This document shows, one piece after another, positions 8,457 to 16,635 of a stretch of DNA of 55,704 bases (its first letter is position 1; each line of letters starts with the position of its first letter). The position numbers and the translations under genes are program-made. Under the pieces are notes generated by a model. That model was not told the DNA's origin, ran no database searches, and saw nothing but the letters and a program-made list of their open reading frames with translations. The stretch is from Oceanobacillus bengalensis. Lineage in GTDB: Bacteria > Bacillota > Bacilli > Bacillales > Amphibacillaceae. Where the stretch lies: the NCBI RefSeq assembly GCF_003628445.1, contig NZ_RBZO01000028.1, forward strand, positions 1 to 55,704, given 5' to 3'.

Positions 8457-8891
8457 ATGAGTGAGAATCTAGCATTGAAAGCTTTTGTCGTTTTAATGAA
8501 GGCAAATAAATCGCTTGAGGAAATTATTAAGAAAGATATTAGCAATCATGGTATGCGAACTTCAGATTTTACCATTTTAGAAGCATTATACCACAAAGGA
8601 AGACAAACCATTAGGCAGATATCCGAAGCAGTTCTCATTAGCACAGGCTCAATTACCTATGTTATTGATAAATTGGAAAACAAAGGACTTCTGGAACGAA
8701 GCGATTGTAAAGATGATCGCCGTGTTGTTTACATCCAATTAACAGACAAAGGAACAGAACTAATGGATGAAATCTTTCCGAAACACCAAAAAGTAATTGA
8801 AGAAATCTTTCAAGATGTGTCAACTGAAGAAAAAGAAATTATAATCGATGTTTTAAAACGAATAGGCAAAAAGGGAGAAGAACTAAAATAA
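8457..8891 (+). CDS. MarR-family regulator (MhqR/YkvE-like)
   Basis: This 144-residue winged-helix protein has the recognition region ISEAVLISTGSITYVIDKLENKGLL and wing SDCKDDRRVVYIQLT. The sequence resembles B. subtilis MhqR, a repressor of quinone and aromatic stress genes, including the ISTGSITYVIDKLE block. There is no Cys at the N-terminus, so thiol switching of the OhrR kind is unlikely; the only Cys is in the wing. It is probably autoregulated through the large palindrome upstream. The ribosome binding site AAGGAAG is well spaced. Confidence 0.8.
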   Translation: MSENLALKAFVVLMKANKSLEEIIKKDISNHGMRTSDFTILEALYHKGRQTIRQISEAVLISTGSITYVIDKLENKGLLERSDCKDDRRVVYIQLTDKGTELMDEIFPKHQKVIEEIFQDVSTEEKEIIIDVLKRIGKKGEELK

Positions 8892-8928
8892 AGAAACCTG
8901 CTGTTTATATGGAACAGCAGGTTTCTTT
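8890..8928. terminator. Bidirectional terminator between marR and the exchanger gene
   Basis: The 16-bp stem AAAGAAACCTGCTGTT (8890-8905) / AACAGCAGGTTTCTTT (8913-8928) has a 7-nt loop. T-rich flanks on both strands let it serve both convergent genes. Confidence 0.9.
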
Positions 8929-8931
8929 ATT

Positions 8932-9885
8932 TTAATTTCGTATAATGATATACACAAGATAGATGATATAAGCTATTGCTAAAAGCATGCCTTCTCTCTT
9001 CCCAATTCGATAATTTGTTCTAGAGAAGATAAGCAATACAACCGTTAGAATAATCATAACATATATATCAATATACATTTTCGTATTAACCGCAAGTGGC
9101 GAAATAATTGATGAAGCACCAAGAACGAATAAAATATTAAATATATTACTTCCCACTATATTGCCTAGTGCAATTTCACTTTCTTTCTTTAGGGCTGCAG
9201 TTATGGAAGTTACTAATTCTGGTAGAGATGTTCCAATAGCAATAATTGTTAGTCCAACTAATGCCTCACTCATACCCAATGCATAAGCAATCTCCGTCGC
9301 GTTTGTAACTACCATATCCCCACCAATAATGATCCCGGCAAGACCTATTACGGTTATGAGTACATTTTTTCCCCATTTCACATTACGAGGAACCGATTCG
9401 TCTGAAGAACTATGTCTACTTTTCAAAGCAACTTCTATGACATAATACATAAAAACAGCAAAGAACAATAGAAAGATAAAGCCATCACTTCTGGTGATAA
9501 GATTATCTCCGAAGCCAACTAATGCAACGTCGCTCATAAGGATTAACAAAGCTACACTTGCTAATAATGTAAATGGTATTTCCTTACGAATCGTTTCTGT
9601 TTGTACCTTAAGCGGATAAATAAATGCCGCCAATCCAACAACAAGTGTTAGGTTAAAAATATTACTACCAACAATATTCCCTAATGATACATCCGCATTT
9701 CCTTCCAACGCTGCGATAATACTTACTGTTGCTTCTGGGGAACTTGTTCCAAATGCTACAATCGTTAAACCAATTAATATCGACGGAACACGAAGTAGTC
9801 TCGCTATATTGGAGGCACCGTCAACAAAGAAGTCTGCCCCTTTAATTAATAATGCAAAACCAATAATCAACAAAATATAAGTCAT
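8932..9885 (-). CDS. Calcium/sodium antiporter (CaCA family, YrbG-type)
   Basis: It encodes about 317 residues with ten hydrophobic segments in two inverted homologous halves. Each half carries the cation-binding alpha repeat: GTSSPEATVSI near residue 50 and GTSLPELVTS in the second half, with the acidic Glu expected of Na+/Ca2+ exchangers. It likely exports Ca2+ in exchange for Na+ or H+ at the plasma membrane. Of two nearby ATGs, the second (9885) is chosen because TTGGAG sits 8 nt before it; the first would be only a few bases from the site. Confidence 0.88.
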   Translation of the reverse strand: MTYILLIIGFALLIKGADFFVDGASNIARLLRVPSILIGLTIVAFGTSSPEATVSIIAALEGNADVSLGNIVGSNIFNLTLVVGLAAFIYPLKVQTETIRKEIPFTLLASVALLILMSDVALVGFGDNLITRSDGFIFLLFFAVFMYYVIEVALKSRHSSSDESVPRNVKWGKNVLITVIGLAGIIIGGDMVVTNATEIAYALGMSEALVGLTIIAIGTSLPELVTSITAALKKESEIALGNIVGSNIFNILFVLGASSIISPLAVNTKMYIDIYVMIILTVVLLIFSRTNYRIGKREGMLLAIAYIIYLVYIIIRN

Positions 9886-10010
9886 AGACATTTCTCCAAT
9901 TCAAAATAGAATATAGTATATCCATTCCCAAATTTCCATTAAGAATTCCTCATAAATAATGGATACTCGTATTCATACGTTTCAAATTAGAGAAAGGTAT
10001 CAGAATGGAA

Positions 10011-10059
10011 TAAAAAAATGCCCCTTTCTTAAAAAAATTTGGAAATTGGGCACTTCTAA
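10011..10059 (-). terminator. Terminator of the carD-like gene
   Basis: Read on the minus strand: TGCCC (10052-10048), a long AT-rich loop, GGGGCA (10024-10019), then a run of T's down to 10011. The stem is short, but the T run and position fit termination. Confidence 0.5.
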
Positions 10060-10086
10060 CATTAGTACGGGGTAAGTATGTAATTT

Positions 10087-10593
10087 TCACGCACGATATT
10101 TGATCAAACGATTAATTTGTTCCGATATATCTTCATAAGAAATATTAAGGGACATGGCTAATTCCTTAAACAATATTTTTTGTATATTGGCTAATAGTGT
10201 TCGATCCTGATCATATAGTCTCTTTTTGTTCTGGTGAGCTTCATTATTTTTCCTCATTAAGGTATTTACGATTCTTGATATTTCCTTACGATCTCCTGTA
10301 TTTACGAGACTATTATACTTTTTGCTCCGATTCCTAGCATCCTCTATCCAACTAATACCTGGCTGCCTAAACAATTGTAAAATCTCTTCCGCTTCTTCCT
10401 TTTCCATCATATTTAGCATAACTACTTTATCACTATCTACTGGTGTATTTATTGTTAGTCTCGGATCCTCTAGCGGATGCATCACATAATAAGTTCTCGT
10501 AACGTTGCCATAGGTTTTATCCGTTATATCATCGATTTCACATAAACCGTGCACAGAATATATAACCAAATCTCCAACATTAAACATTCTCAT
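10087..10593 (-). CDS. CarD-family transcriptional regulator
   Basis: The N-terminal ~60 residues form the Tudor-like RNA polymerase-interacting domain (FNVGDLVIYSVHGLCEI), followed by a helical C-terminal domain. CarD proteins bind the RNA polymerase beta subunit and alter open-complex stability; Bacillus homologues are less studied. The start ATG at 10593 is chosen because GGAG lies 9 nt upstream. A frame extension to TTG 10617 has no site. It is transcribed divergently from a MarR-like gene with a shared palindromic promoter region, a possible regulatory pair. Confidence 0.82.
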   Translation of the reverse strand: MRMFNVGDLVIYSVHGLCEIDDITDKTYGNVTRTYYVMHPLEDPRLTINTPVDSDKVVMLNMMEKEEAEEILQLFRQPGISWIEDARNRSKKYNSLVNTGDRKEISRIVNTLMRKNNEAHQNKKRLYDQDRTLLANIQKILFKELAMSLNISYEDISEQINRLIKYRA

Positions 10594-10633
10594 TAGCCTC
10601 AACTCCAAAGTCGTCAACTTAGTTTACAATATT

Positions 10634-10697
10634 ATTGTACTACATTTTCCCGAAAAACGTCAACCTAATTGACGAAATTGGTTGGTTTTTGTATAGT
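10634..10697. promoter_or_regulatory. Divergent carD/marR promoters sharing an operator
   Basis: The palindrome CGTCAA-CCTAA-TTGACG (10658-10674) contains the -35 of both genes. Rightward: TTGACG (10669-10674), 17 bp, TATAGT (10692-10697). Leftward: TTGACG (10663-10658), 18 bp, TACAAT (10639-10634). A third CGTCAA half-site lies at 10612-10617. One bound dimer would shut both promoters. Confidence 0.75.
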
Positions 10698-10730
10698 AAT
10701 TGTCTAATGGATTATTTAGGAGTGAAGCCA

Positions 10731-11159
10731 GTGGATGCTGAATTAGAAAACTTAGATTTAATTGATGTATTAAGCGAGCGCCATCTAGAATTACGAAAAA
10801 TAACAGAAAAATTATGGAACGATAGTAGTGATATTTATTTATCAAATTCTGAGTGGTTTATTATAGCGAGAATTTATAAAAAGCAACCTACTATTGCACA
10901 CGTTTCCAAACAAGTGGACATTTCTAGACAAGCAACCCATAAGTTTATTAGAAACCTGGAGTCAAAAGGATTAGTTGAAATCAATAATATGGAAAATAAT
11001 AAAAAGAATAAATCTATTCGTTTAACTAAATTAGGCGAAGAATGCTATGAAAAAAATGAATTACTAAAGGCAAATTTGGAGAGAAAAATAGCTAATAAAA
11101 TTGGGCCTAGTCAATTGATTGCTCTCAAAGATATTTTGAAATTGGATTGGGGAATATAG
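10731..11159 (+). CDS. MarR-like winged-helix regulator
   Basis: It encodes 142 residues from GTG 10731, preceded by TTAGGAGTG. The frame is open upstream to 10635, but that would cover the promoter. The central part is a winged helix: QPTIAHVSKQVDISRQATHKFIRNLESKGLV, then a basic wing NNKKNKSIRLTKLG. MarR-type proteins are dimeric repressors responding to small ligands. Its likely operator is the CGTCAA/TTGACG palindrome over its own promoter and that of the divergent carD-like gene. Confidence 0.78.
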   Translation: MDAELENLDLIDVLSERHLELRKITEKLWNDSSDIYLSNSEWFIIARIYKKQPTIAHVSKQVDISRQATHKFIRNLESKGLVEINNMENNKKNKSIRLTKLGEECYEKNELLKANLERKIANKIGPSQLIALKDILKLDWGI

Positions 11160-11240
11160 TTTTTGTACGCAAAAAGGGCAATACCTAAAGTAGATGAAAC
11201 TCATACGTTAAAAAAAGGGACAGTGGCAAATAAAAGTTCT

Positions 11241-11398
11241 ACTCCATTTTGAACTTGAGAGCCTTTATCTAGTTACTTTTGCTTACTTAGGAGCTCCGTT
11301 TTGAACTTGAGAGACCTTATCTAGTTACTTTCGCTCACTTAGGAGCTCCCTTTTGAACTTGAGAGCCTTTATCTAGTTACTTTCGATTGCTTCGGAGT
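11241..11398. repeat. Tandem repeat array A: three ~52-bp units
   Basis: Three head-to-tail copies start at 11241, 11293 and 11345. Each contains (G)CTCC-N-TTTTGAACTTGAGAG, then CTTATCTAGTTACTTTCG or a close variant. The period is exactly 52 bp, measured at the GAACTTGAGA block (11251, 11303, 11355). It fills the space between the convergent marR and catE-like genes. The reverse complement of array B (34343-34517) belongs to the same family. Confidence 0.88.
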
Positions 11399-11502
11399 CA
11401 GTTCATATAAAACCTGACGTAATTTAAATTGTATTGGAAATATTTGAAGCATCGTTCGAACTTTACATTAGTCAAAATACTTTTTCCCTAACCTCTTTTA
11501 TA

Positions 11503-12363
11503 TTAATTAACTTTAAGGTATATCGTATTTCCTGATGGATCCTGTGTTATATAATCGGCATTTTCCTTTACAACATTTGCGCCTACTTCTTTTAACTGAT
11601 CAATTGTTTTTGCTCTCGTCTCTTCATCTGGAAACATTAATGTAAACCAATTAAGTCCTACACTATTTGCTGTAGGTGCTGGTGCATTTTCCCCATTCCA
11701 TACATTTAATCCGATATGATGATGATAACCATTATGTGATGTAAAAAGCGCACCAGGGAATCTTGTAACAACATTAAACCCTAGACCATTTACGTAGAAT
11801 CCCTCTGTCTTATTAAGGTCAGCGACATGTAAATGGATATGTCCCATTACTGTATCCTCTGGCATTCCCTTCCATTCCTCGTTTGTTTCTGCAAGAAGGC
11901 CATCTCCATCCAATGCCACTGTTGCCATATCTACTTGTCCATCAGACCAATTCCACTCAGAAGAAGGTTTGTCATGTGCAATTTCAATTCCATTTCCATC
12001 TGGATCGTCAAAATATAATGCTTCACTTACATAATGATCTGATGCACCTAAACGCATTTGTCCTCCGGATGCTTGTATCAAATGTTTTAGAAATGCAGAA
12101 AGGTCCCCGCGAGTAGGCAGGAGAATAGCAAAATGATATAAACCTGTTGTTCTGCCTTGTTTAGGAGCTACATCATCTGGTTGTTCTAATGTTAATAAAG
12201 CTGTTTTCCCATCCGCTGTTAATACTGCTCTGTTATTTTGTTGTTCCAACACTTTAAATCCCATAAAATCAATGTAAAACGTTAGTGACTTCTGCAAATT
12301 CGTAACATTGATACTAACGTCACCTACGTAAATCGTTGGTTTTTCAAAGAATTTCTTTTCCAT
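11503..12363 (-). CDS. catE: CatE-like extradiol dioxygenase (VOC family)
   Basis: This 286-residue two-domain VOC protein has paired beta-alpha-beta-beta-beta modules. The metal site is in the C-terminal module: His in MGHIHLHV and His in NGYHHHIGLN, with a C-terminal Glu expected by homology. Overall it resembles B. subtilis CatE (catechol 2,3-dioxygenase), including TGLYHFAILLP and EALYFDDPDGNGIE. It would cleave catechol-like aromatics meta to the hydroxyls using Fe(II). The usual partner catD (DoxX) is not adjacent. AGAGG lies 9 nt before the ATG. Its promoter carries an operator-like inverted repeat. Confidence 0.78.
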   Translation of the reverse strand: MEKKFFEKPTIYVGDVSINVTNLQKSLTFYIDFMGFKVLEQQNNRAVLTADGKTALLTLEQPDDVAPKQGRTTGLYHFAILLPTRGDLSAFLKHLIQASGGQMRLGASDHYVSEALYFDDPDGNGIEIAHDKPSSEWNWSDGQVDMATVALDGDGLLAETNEEWKGMPEDTVMGHIHLHVADLNKTEGFYVNGLGFNVVTRFPGALFTSHNGYHHHIGLNVWNGENAPAPTANSVGLNWFTLMFPDEETRAKTIDQLKEVGANVVKENADYITQDPSGNTIYLKVN

Positions 12364-12439
12364 TTTTATTACCTCTTTTCTATCTTATATTTCACTAATT
12401 TATTTTCTTTATCTATTATATTACAATTTATTAGTTAGT

Positions 12440-12479
12440 TACTTTATGTAAGTATACGATTTATATAGGTACTTGTCAA
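12440..12479 (-). promoter_or_regulatory. catE promoter with operator-like inverted repeat
   Basis: On the minus strand: -35 TTGACA (12479-12474), 17 bp, -10 TATACT (12456-12451), near consensus. TACTT (12440-12444) and AAGTA (12450-12454) form an inverted repeat overlapping the -10, positioned for repression by a MarR or DUF24-type quinone sensor. Confidence 0.72.
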
Positions 12480-12560
12480 TGACTTTTCGCTGTATCCCAA
12501 TTCCAAAATATCCTTTTCTTTTCATCATTTTTATACTATACTAATCTTTGGCCTTTTAGA

Positions 12561-12600
12561 GCCCGTGGTTCGTAACCATCCCACGAAAAAAAACTAGGGA
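12561..12600 (+). ncRNA. PreQ1-I riboswitch
   Basis: It matches the short preQ1 class I pattern: P1 CGTGG (12564-12568) / CCACG (12581-12585), with loop TTCGTAACCAT, then the A-rich tail and ACTAGGG that fold back as the H-type pseudoknot. The terminal AGGGAG doubles as the ribosome binding site of the queT-like gene, so ligand binding should block translation. There is no separate terminator, which supports translational control. Confidence 0.88.
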
Positions 12601-12609
12601 GAGATGAAT

Positions 12610-13095
12610 ATGAAGACAAGAACGTTAGTAGTAAACGCCTTGTTAGCTGCGCTTTATGTAGCTGTATCAGGACTTGTTGCACCATTTGGATTTACGAATG
12701 TTCAATTCCGTATATCCGAAATGTTTAATCACCTTGTTGTTTTTAACAAGAAGTTTTTCTTTGGAATTGTTGTTGGTGTATTTATGGCTAATCTATTATT
12801 CTCACCAATGGTATTATTTGATGTTATTTTTGGAACAGCACACTCAGCAATTTCATTAGGACTTATCATTTTACTTGGAAAATATATAAAGAATATTATG
12901 GTTCTACTGGTAGCCAATACAATGATTTTTTCATTTAATATGTTCATCATTGCCTTTGAACTTTATTTAGCACTTGATTTGCCATTTTTATTCTCATGGT
13001 TAACGACAGCTGCAGGTGAAATCGTTGTTCTAGCAGTAGGAATTCCAATCGTATATGCTTTAAATAAACGTGTTTCTTTCGATAAACTTATATAA
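12610..13095 (+). CDS. queT: QueT-family queuosine-precursor transporter
   Basis: This 161-residue membrane protein has five or so hydrophobic helices and the QueT landmarks RTLVVNALLAALYVAVS, FTNVQFRISEMFNHLVVFN and a central FGTAHSAISL. It is thought to be the substrate-binding S component of an ECF-type importer for preQ1 or preQ0, precursors of the tRNA base queuosine. The preQ1 riboswitch directly upstream confirms the assignment. I choose ATG 12610 rather than ATG 12604: the AGGGAG site is 8 nt from the former and only 2 nt from the latter. Confidence 0.92.
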   Translation: MKTRTLVVNALLAALYVAVSGLVAPFGFTNVQFRISEMFNHLVVFNKKFFFGIVVGVFMANLLFSPMVLFDVIFGTAHSAISLGLIILLGKYIKNIMVLLVANTMIFSFNMFIIAFELYLALDLPFLFSWLTTAAGEIVVLAVGIPIVYALNKRVSFDKLI

Positions 13096-13117
13096 GTAGA
13101 TACACGTTAAAACACAA

Positions 13118-13147
13118 ATGGAGCTGAAATAATCAGCTCCATTTTTT
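13118..13147. terminator. Terminator after queT
   Basis: The 10-bp stem ATGGAGCTGA (13118-13127) / TCAGCTCCAT (13133-13142) has a 5-nt loop followed by T's. The upstream A-rich flank suggests it may also serve the convergent mscS gene. Confidence 0.9.
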
Positions 13148-13149
13148 AT

Positions 13150-14250
13150 TTATGATTCCTGCCTAAGCGATTTATTGGAATCAGTTAACGTATCATTTTC
13201 CACATATAATTTTCTTGCAGATAATGCGAATTCTGCTTCTTCTTCCTTTACGATATCTAATATTTTAAAATTGATTTCTTCTTTTATTGCTAAGAATTCG
13301 CCCCAAGCAGTCGTCTTTGTAAAGAAATAAAGAAAGACATCTAAGCTACTATCATTATACGTATCAAATTTAACGAAAATCGTTTCTGGATCAATTCCAG
13401 GATGATTTTTTACCAGGCTTTCAATTTTTTGAACAATGGTTTGCAGCTTTTCTTTTGGAGTCTCATACGACAATGCTAAATTAAATGTAATCTGTCTTTT
13501 GTTCATCTTACTCCAGTTCGTAATTGGCTCATTTGCTAATTGAGCGTTTGGAACTGCTACAAGTGCATCTGCAAAGGTACGAATCTTTGTCGTACGAAAT
13601 GTAATATCCTCTACCGTTCCTTCTACACTAGGTGTCAATATCCAATCACCAATTGTAAATGGTTTTTCTGAGATGATGACAATACCACCAAGGAAGTTAG
13701 CTAAGGCATCTTTGGCTGCTAATGAAATAGCTAGGCCACCTAACCCTAGACCTGCTATAAACGCTTCAATATTATACCCAAACTCCTGAAGAACGACGGT
13801 TAAGGCAATTGCAAGAATAACAAATTGTACCGTTTTCGATAATATTGGGATGAGAATCTCGTCAATTTTTATATCTGTCTTCTCATTAATTTTTCTAAAT
13901 AAGGCAGAAGTTGAGGATGAAAGCCTCATTAAGCCCCACGTAAAGAGAAGGACAAAGGAAACACTCATCAAGCTACTAACAAATGAAGGAATGTTGTAAC
14001 CGATACTTATTCCATAATACCTTATCGCTACATATAAACCGATAATCGTAAACAGCCACTGTACAGGCTTTTCAAATGCTACTAATATATTGGAAAGAAA
14101 GCCAATTTTGGTTTTTCTCGTAAGTTTTAATAAAATAGAAAAAACGTATTTTGTAAAGAGTTTCCTGAAAAGCATAAACAGCAGGAAAATACCAACCGCT
14201 ATGCCAAGGTCTATCAAATGATCTATTGATATGAAATATTCCCAAGTCAT
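13150..14250 (-). CDS. MscS-family mechanosensitive channel
   Basis: This 366-residue protein has four N-terminal hydrophobic segments, then the pore-lining TM3 region GLGLGGLAISLAAKDALANFLGG (Gly/Ala-rich), the beta domain EKPFTIGDWI and a C-terminal alpha/beta domain ending in a charged tail. It would release solutes during osmotic down-shock. The number of helices before the pore is closer to YnaI/YkuT-type channels than to minimal MscS. GGAGG lies 12 nt before the ATG. Confidence 0.88.
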   Translation of the reverse strand: MTWEYFISIDHLIDLGIAVGIFLLFMLFRKLFTKYVFSILLKLTRKTKIGFLSNILVAFEKPVQWLFTIIGLYVAIRYYGISIGYNIPSFVSSLMSVSFVLLFTWGLMRLSSSTSALFRKINEKTDIKIDEILIPILSKTVQFVILAIALTVVLQEFGYNIEAFIAGLGLGGLAISLAAKDALANFLGGIVIISEKPFTIGDWILTPSVEGTVEDITFRTTKIRTFADALVAVPNAQLANEPITNWSKMNKRQITFNLALSYETPKEKLQTIVQKIESLVKNHPGIDPETIFVKFDTYNDSSLDVFLYFFTKTTAWGEFLAIKEEINFKILDIVKEEEAEFALSARKLYVENDTLTDSNKSLRQES

Positions 14251-14762
14251 ATAAATCTATTACCTCCGTGTAGTATATAGTATTAACTGCTATAGTTTAT
14301 CAAAGGTAAACAAATGATGCCACCAAATGCATGTATTCCATTTAAAATCCTTGCAGACTTTTAACAGTTGTACCACTCTTTCTATTCCCAGCATGAAACG
14401 ACCTTAAACACATTATTGCTATGTATGTGGATCCTCAGCAAGAGGATTCAACACTTCTTTATTTTATTTTATTTACTTGAATAAATTTAAAATATTTTCT
14501 TATTCTGCGTCTCACATTTCTAGTGTACCTCTTACCTGAAAGGCTATCTTTACTTAATTGCTCCAAACGATCTCGGGTAATAGCTTTATATACATCATAT
14601 CCCAAATGCATGGTTACACATCTCCTTAATGATTATTTCTACAATATAATCATACATTCTGGATACGCTTACGTCTTCGGCTTACTGACTGATATTTCCA
14701 TACAGAAAAACCCTACTTAGAATGTAGGGCTACTAAAACTTAAGACGGATAAAGTAAACTAC
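14251..14762. other. Intergenic region without recognised gene
   Basis: This ~510-nt AT-rich gap lies between the start of the channel gene and the end of the Nudix gene. Visible items are a hairpin TGGATCCTC-AGCAA-GAGGATTCA (about 14428-14450) and CCCTAC/GTAGGG (about 14709-14728), which probably terminates the Nudix transcript. Small ORFs here lack ribosome binding sites. Confidence 0.5.
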
Positions 14763-15260
14763 TTAATCACCCGTATATAGGCGCTTAAAAAGATGGTATG
14801 GATAATGTAGGGTTGGCACAATTTCATTATCTTCTAGCATTTTATCGTAAGTAAATCGATCCACCCATTTAGCATCAATAACTTCTTCTTTTTGTAAGAA
14901 GAGGTTCTCAAGCGTTGCATTCGATTTAAAAAACCACTGATCTGAATGAAAATCTGCACGTACTTCACTACACAAAAACTTTCCTAGCGATGGGTCTAGT
15001 TCCAGTCCAAGTTCTTCTTTCGTTTCACGAAGTGCACCTTCGAAACTGTTCTCTCCAGCTAATACCGAACCACCTGTACATTCCCATAGGTTGCCGTAAT
15101 GCTTTTCAGGATGGCGCCTTGAAAGCAGAATTTCTCCTTTATCATTTTGAATCCAGACGTGGACTACCAAATGATAACTCCCTTGAGGCAACTGTACTCC
15201 ACGTTCATGTGTTCTTCCTAACTTTTTCCGATTTATATCATATAGGTCCCATCGTTCCAT
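14763..15260 (-). CDS. Nudix hydrolase (YfcD/isopentenyl-PP isomerase-like)
   Basis: It encodes 165 residues with a complete Nudix box: G-x5-E (GSVLAGE), seven residues, then RETKEELGL, giving the catalytic metal-binding Glu pair. Flanking sequence (LVVHVWIQNDKGEILLSRR, then GNLWECTGG) resembles the IDI-like Nudix group of phosphohydrolases. ATG 15260 is preferred over GTG 15266, since TAGGAG lies 8 nt before it. It sits 18 nt downstream of the radical SAM gene and is probably co-transcribed. The substrate is unknown. Confidence 0.85.
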   Translation of the reverse strand: MERWDLYDINRKKLGRTHERGVQLPQGSYHLVVHVWIQNDKGEILLSRRHPEKHYGNLWECTGGSVLAGENSFEGALRETKEELGLELDPSLGKFLCSEVRADFHSDQWFFKSNATLENLFLQKEEVIDAKWVDRFTYDKMLEDNEIVPTLHYPYHLFKRLYTGD

Positions 15261-15278
15261 GAACACTTCTCCTAACAG

Positions 15279-16406
15279 TTAACGACTAAGGGAGGCTTTC
15301 CTCTTACTAAAATCCACACCTCGATAGTACGCATTTTTCACTAAGATATTCGGCCCCAAGCATTTTACTGCTGGACAATGACAGTTCAAGCTTTTAGCAG
15401 TTTTGCTCTCCATCCAACGTGAATATGCCTCTGGTAATGTCGTTGATTGAATATTTCCCAAGGAAGGCTCATCATCACCAAAATCTGTAACAATCACTTC
15501 ACCTGTAAATATATTCACATTTAAACGAGATCTTCCATCAGGATCATTTCTGAGAGACACATTTTTCTCCTTATAAAGTCGTTCAAGTAAATCCAAATCA
15601 TCTTTATTTGAACTACAAGCATAAAAAGGTAAAGTTCCAAACAACATCCACATCTCTTCATTTCGGTAATCTAATAATCGTTTAATAGCTGCCCGCATTT
15701 CATCTAAACTAAGAATTTCCAAGTTACTCGCAAAATCTACTGGATACATTGGGTGAATCTCATGGCGCGCACATCCCATTTCATTAACATGGTCATGAAT
15801 TTGCTCAAGGTATGGAAATGTTTTTTTATTAAGCATCGTTTCTGCTGATACCATTACACCATCCATCGATAAGGCTTTCGCATTTTCCACCATTTGATGA
15901 AAGTAGTTTTTGCGATTTTCTAATGTTGGTTTTCGTTCCATTAGTGCAAAACCTGTTTCAGCAAATTCCTCAGCTGTTCCCCAATTATGAGAAATATGTA
16001 GGACATCAAGATATGGGATGATTTCTTCGTAACGAGCATATGGTAATGTCAGATTAGAATTTATTTGTGTTTTCACTCCCCTGCTATGCGCGTATTCAAG
16101 CAATGGAACAACATAGTTTCTAACAGATTTCTTATTCATCATCGGTTCTCCGCCAGTAATACTTAATGTACGAAGTTTCGGAATCTCATCTAGTCGCTTT
16201 ATTATCAAGTCAATTGGAAGTGCATCTGGATCACGATTCTGCAATGTGTATCCAACAGCACAATGAGCACACCGCATATTACACATAGTTGTTGTCGTAA
16301 ATTCTATATTTGAAAGTGTCATTTCTCCATATTCTTCAACATCTAAATATGCTTCCCAAGGATCCTTAGAAGGTGTCATTGTTTCGTATTTCTCGGATGT
16401 ATACAT
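15279..16406 (-). CDS. yfkAB: Radical SAM protein of the YfkAB type
   Basis: This 375-residue protein has the radical SAM cluster motif CNMRCAHC (Cys42, 46, 49), SAM-binding GGEPMM, and a C-terminal CxCxxxxC motif (CHCPAVKC). The combination defines the YfkAB family of Bacillaceae, whose reaction is unknown. The extra cysteines suggest an auxiliary iron-sulfur cluster. GAGGGG is 11 nt before the ATG. The downstream Nudix gene appears to be in the same operon. Confidence 0.87.
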   Translation of the reverse strand: MYTSEKYETMTPSKDPWEAYLDVEEYGEMTLSNIEFTTTTMCNMRCAHCAVGYTLQNRDPDALPIDLIIKRLDEIPKLRTLSITGGEPMMNKKSVRNYVVPLLEYAHSRGVKTQINSNLTLPYARYEEIIPYLDVLHISHNWGTAEEFAETGFALMERKPTLENRKNYFHQMVENAKALSMDGVMVSAETMLNKKTFPYLEQIHDHVNEMGCARHEIHPMYPVDFASNLEILSLDEMRAAIKRLLDYRNEEMWMLFGTLPFYACSSNKDDLDLLERLYKEKNVSLRNDPDGRSRLNVNIFTGEVIVTDFGDDEPSLGNIQSTTLPEAYSRWMESKTAKSLNCHCPAVKCLGPNILVKNAYYRGVDFSKRKASLSR

Positions 16407-16635
16407 ATCTAAATTTCCCCTCTCTTATTACATATTCCTTATTTTACCACCCCTTTTTTACTATGTATATATGAAACAACATATGCCAATTTAAATCATT
16501 GACCTTCTTTTCATCAAATTTTTTATAAATCATTTCAAATTTGAGCACTTTTTTAGATTAATTTTGGAACATTAAGGAAACGATGGATACTGTTATTTAT
16601 TTGTTAAAAATCTATATGAAAAAGAGGGGTTATTG

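Noticed and set aside
11241-11398. Possible CRISPR array
   Set aside because: The units are contiguous 52-bp tandem copies with similar tails; there are no unique spacers of constant length and no cas genes nearby.
14523-14720. 65-residue plus-strand ORF in the mscS-Nudix gap
   Set aside because: It has a non-ATG start without a site, no family resemblance, and runs into the presumed terminator of the Nudix gene.
16440-16635. PerR box or sigma-B promoter before the catalase gene
   Set aside because: TTATAAATCATTTCA matches the PerR dyad in only its left half, and no GTTT-N13-15-GGGTA pair was found.
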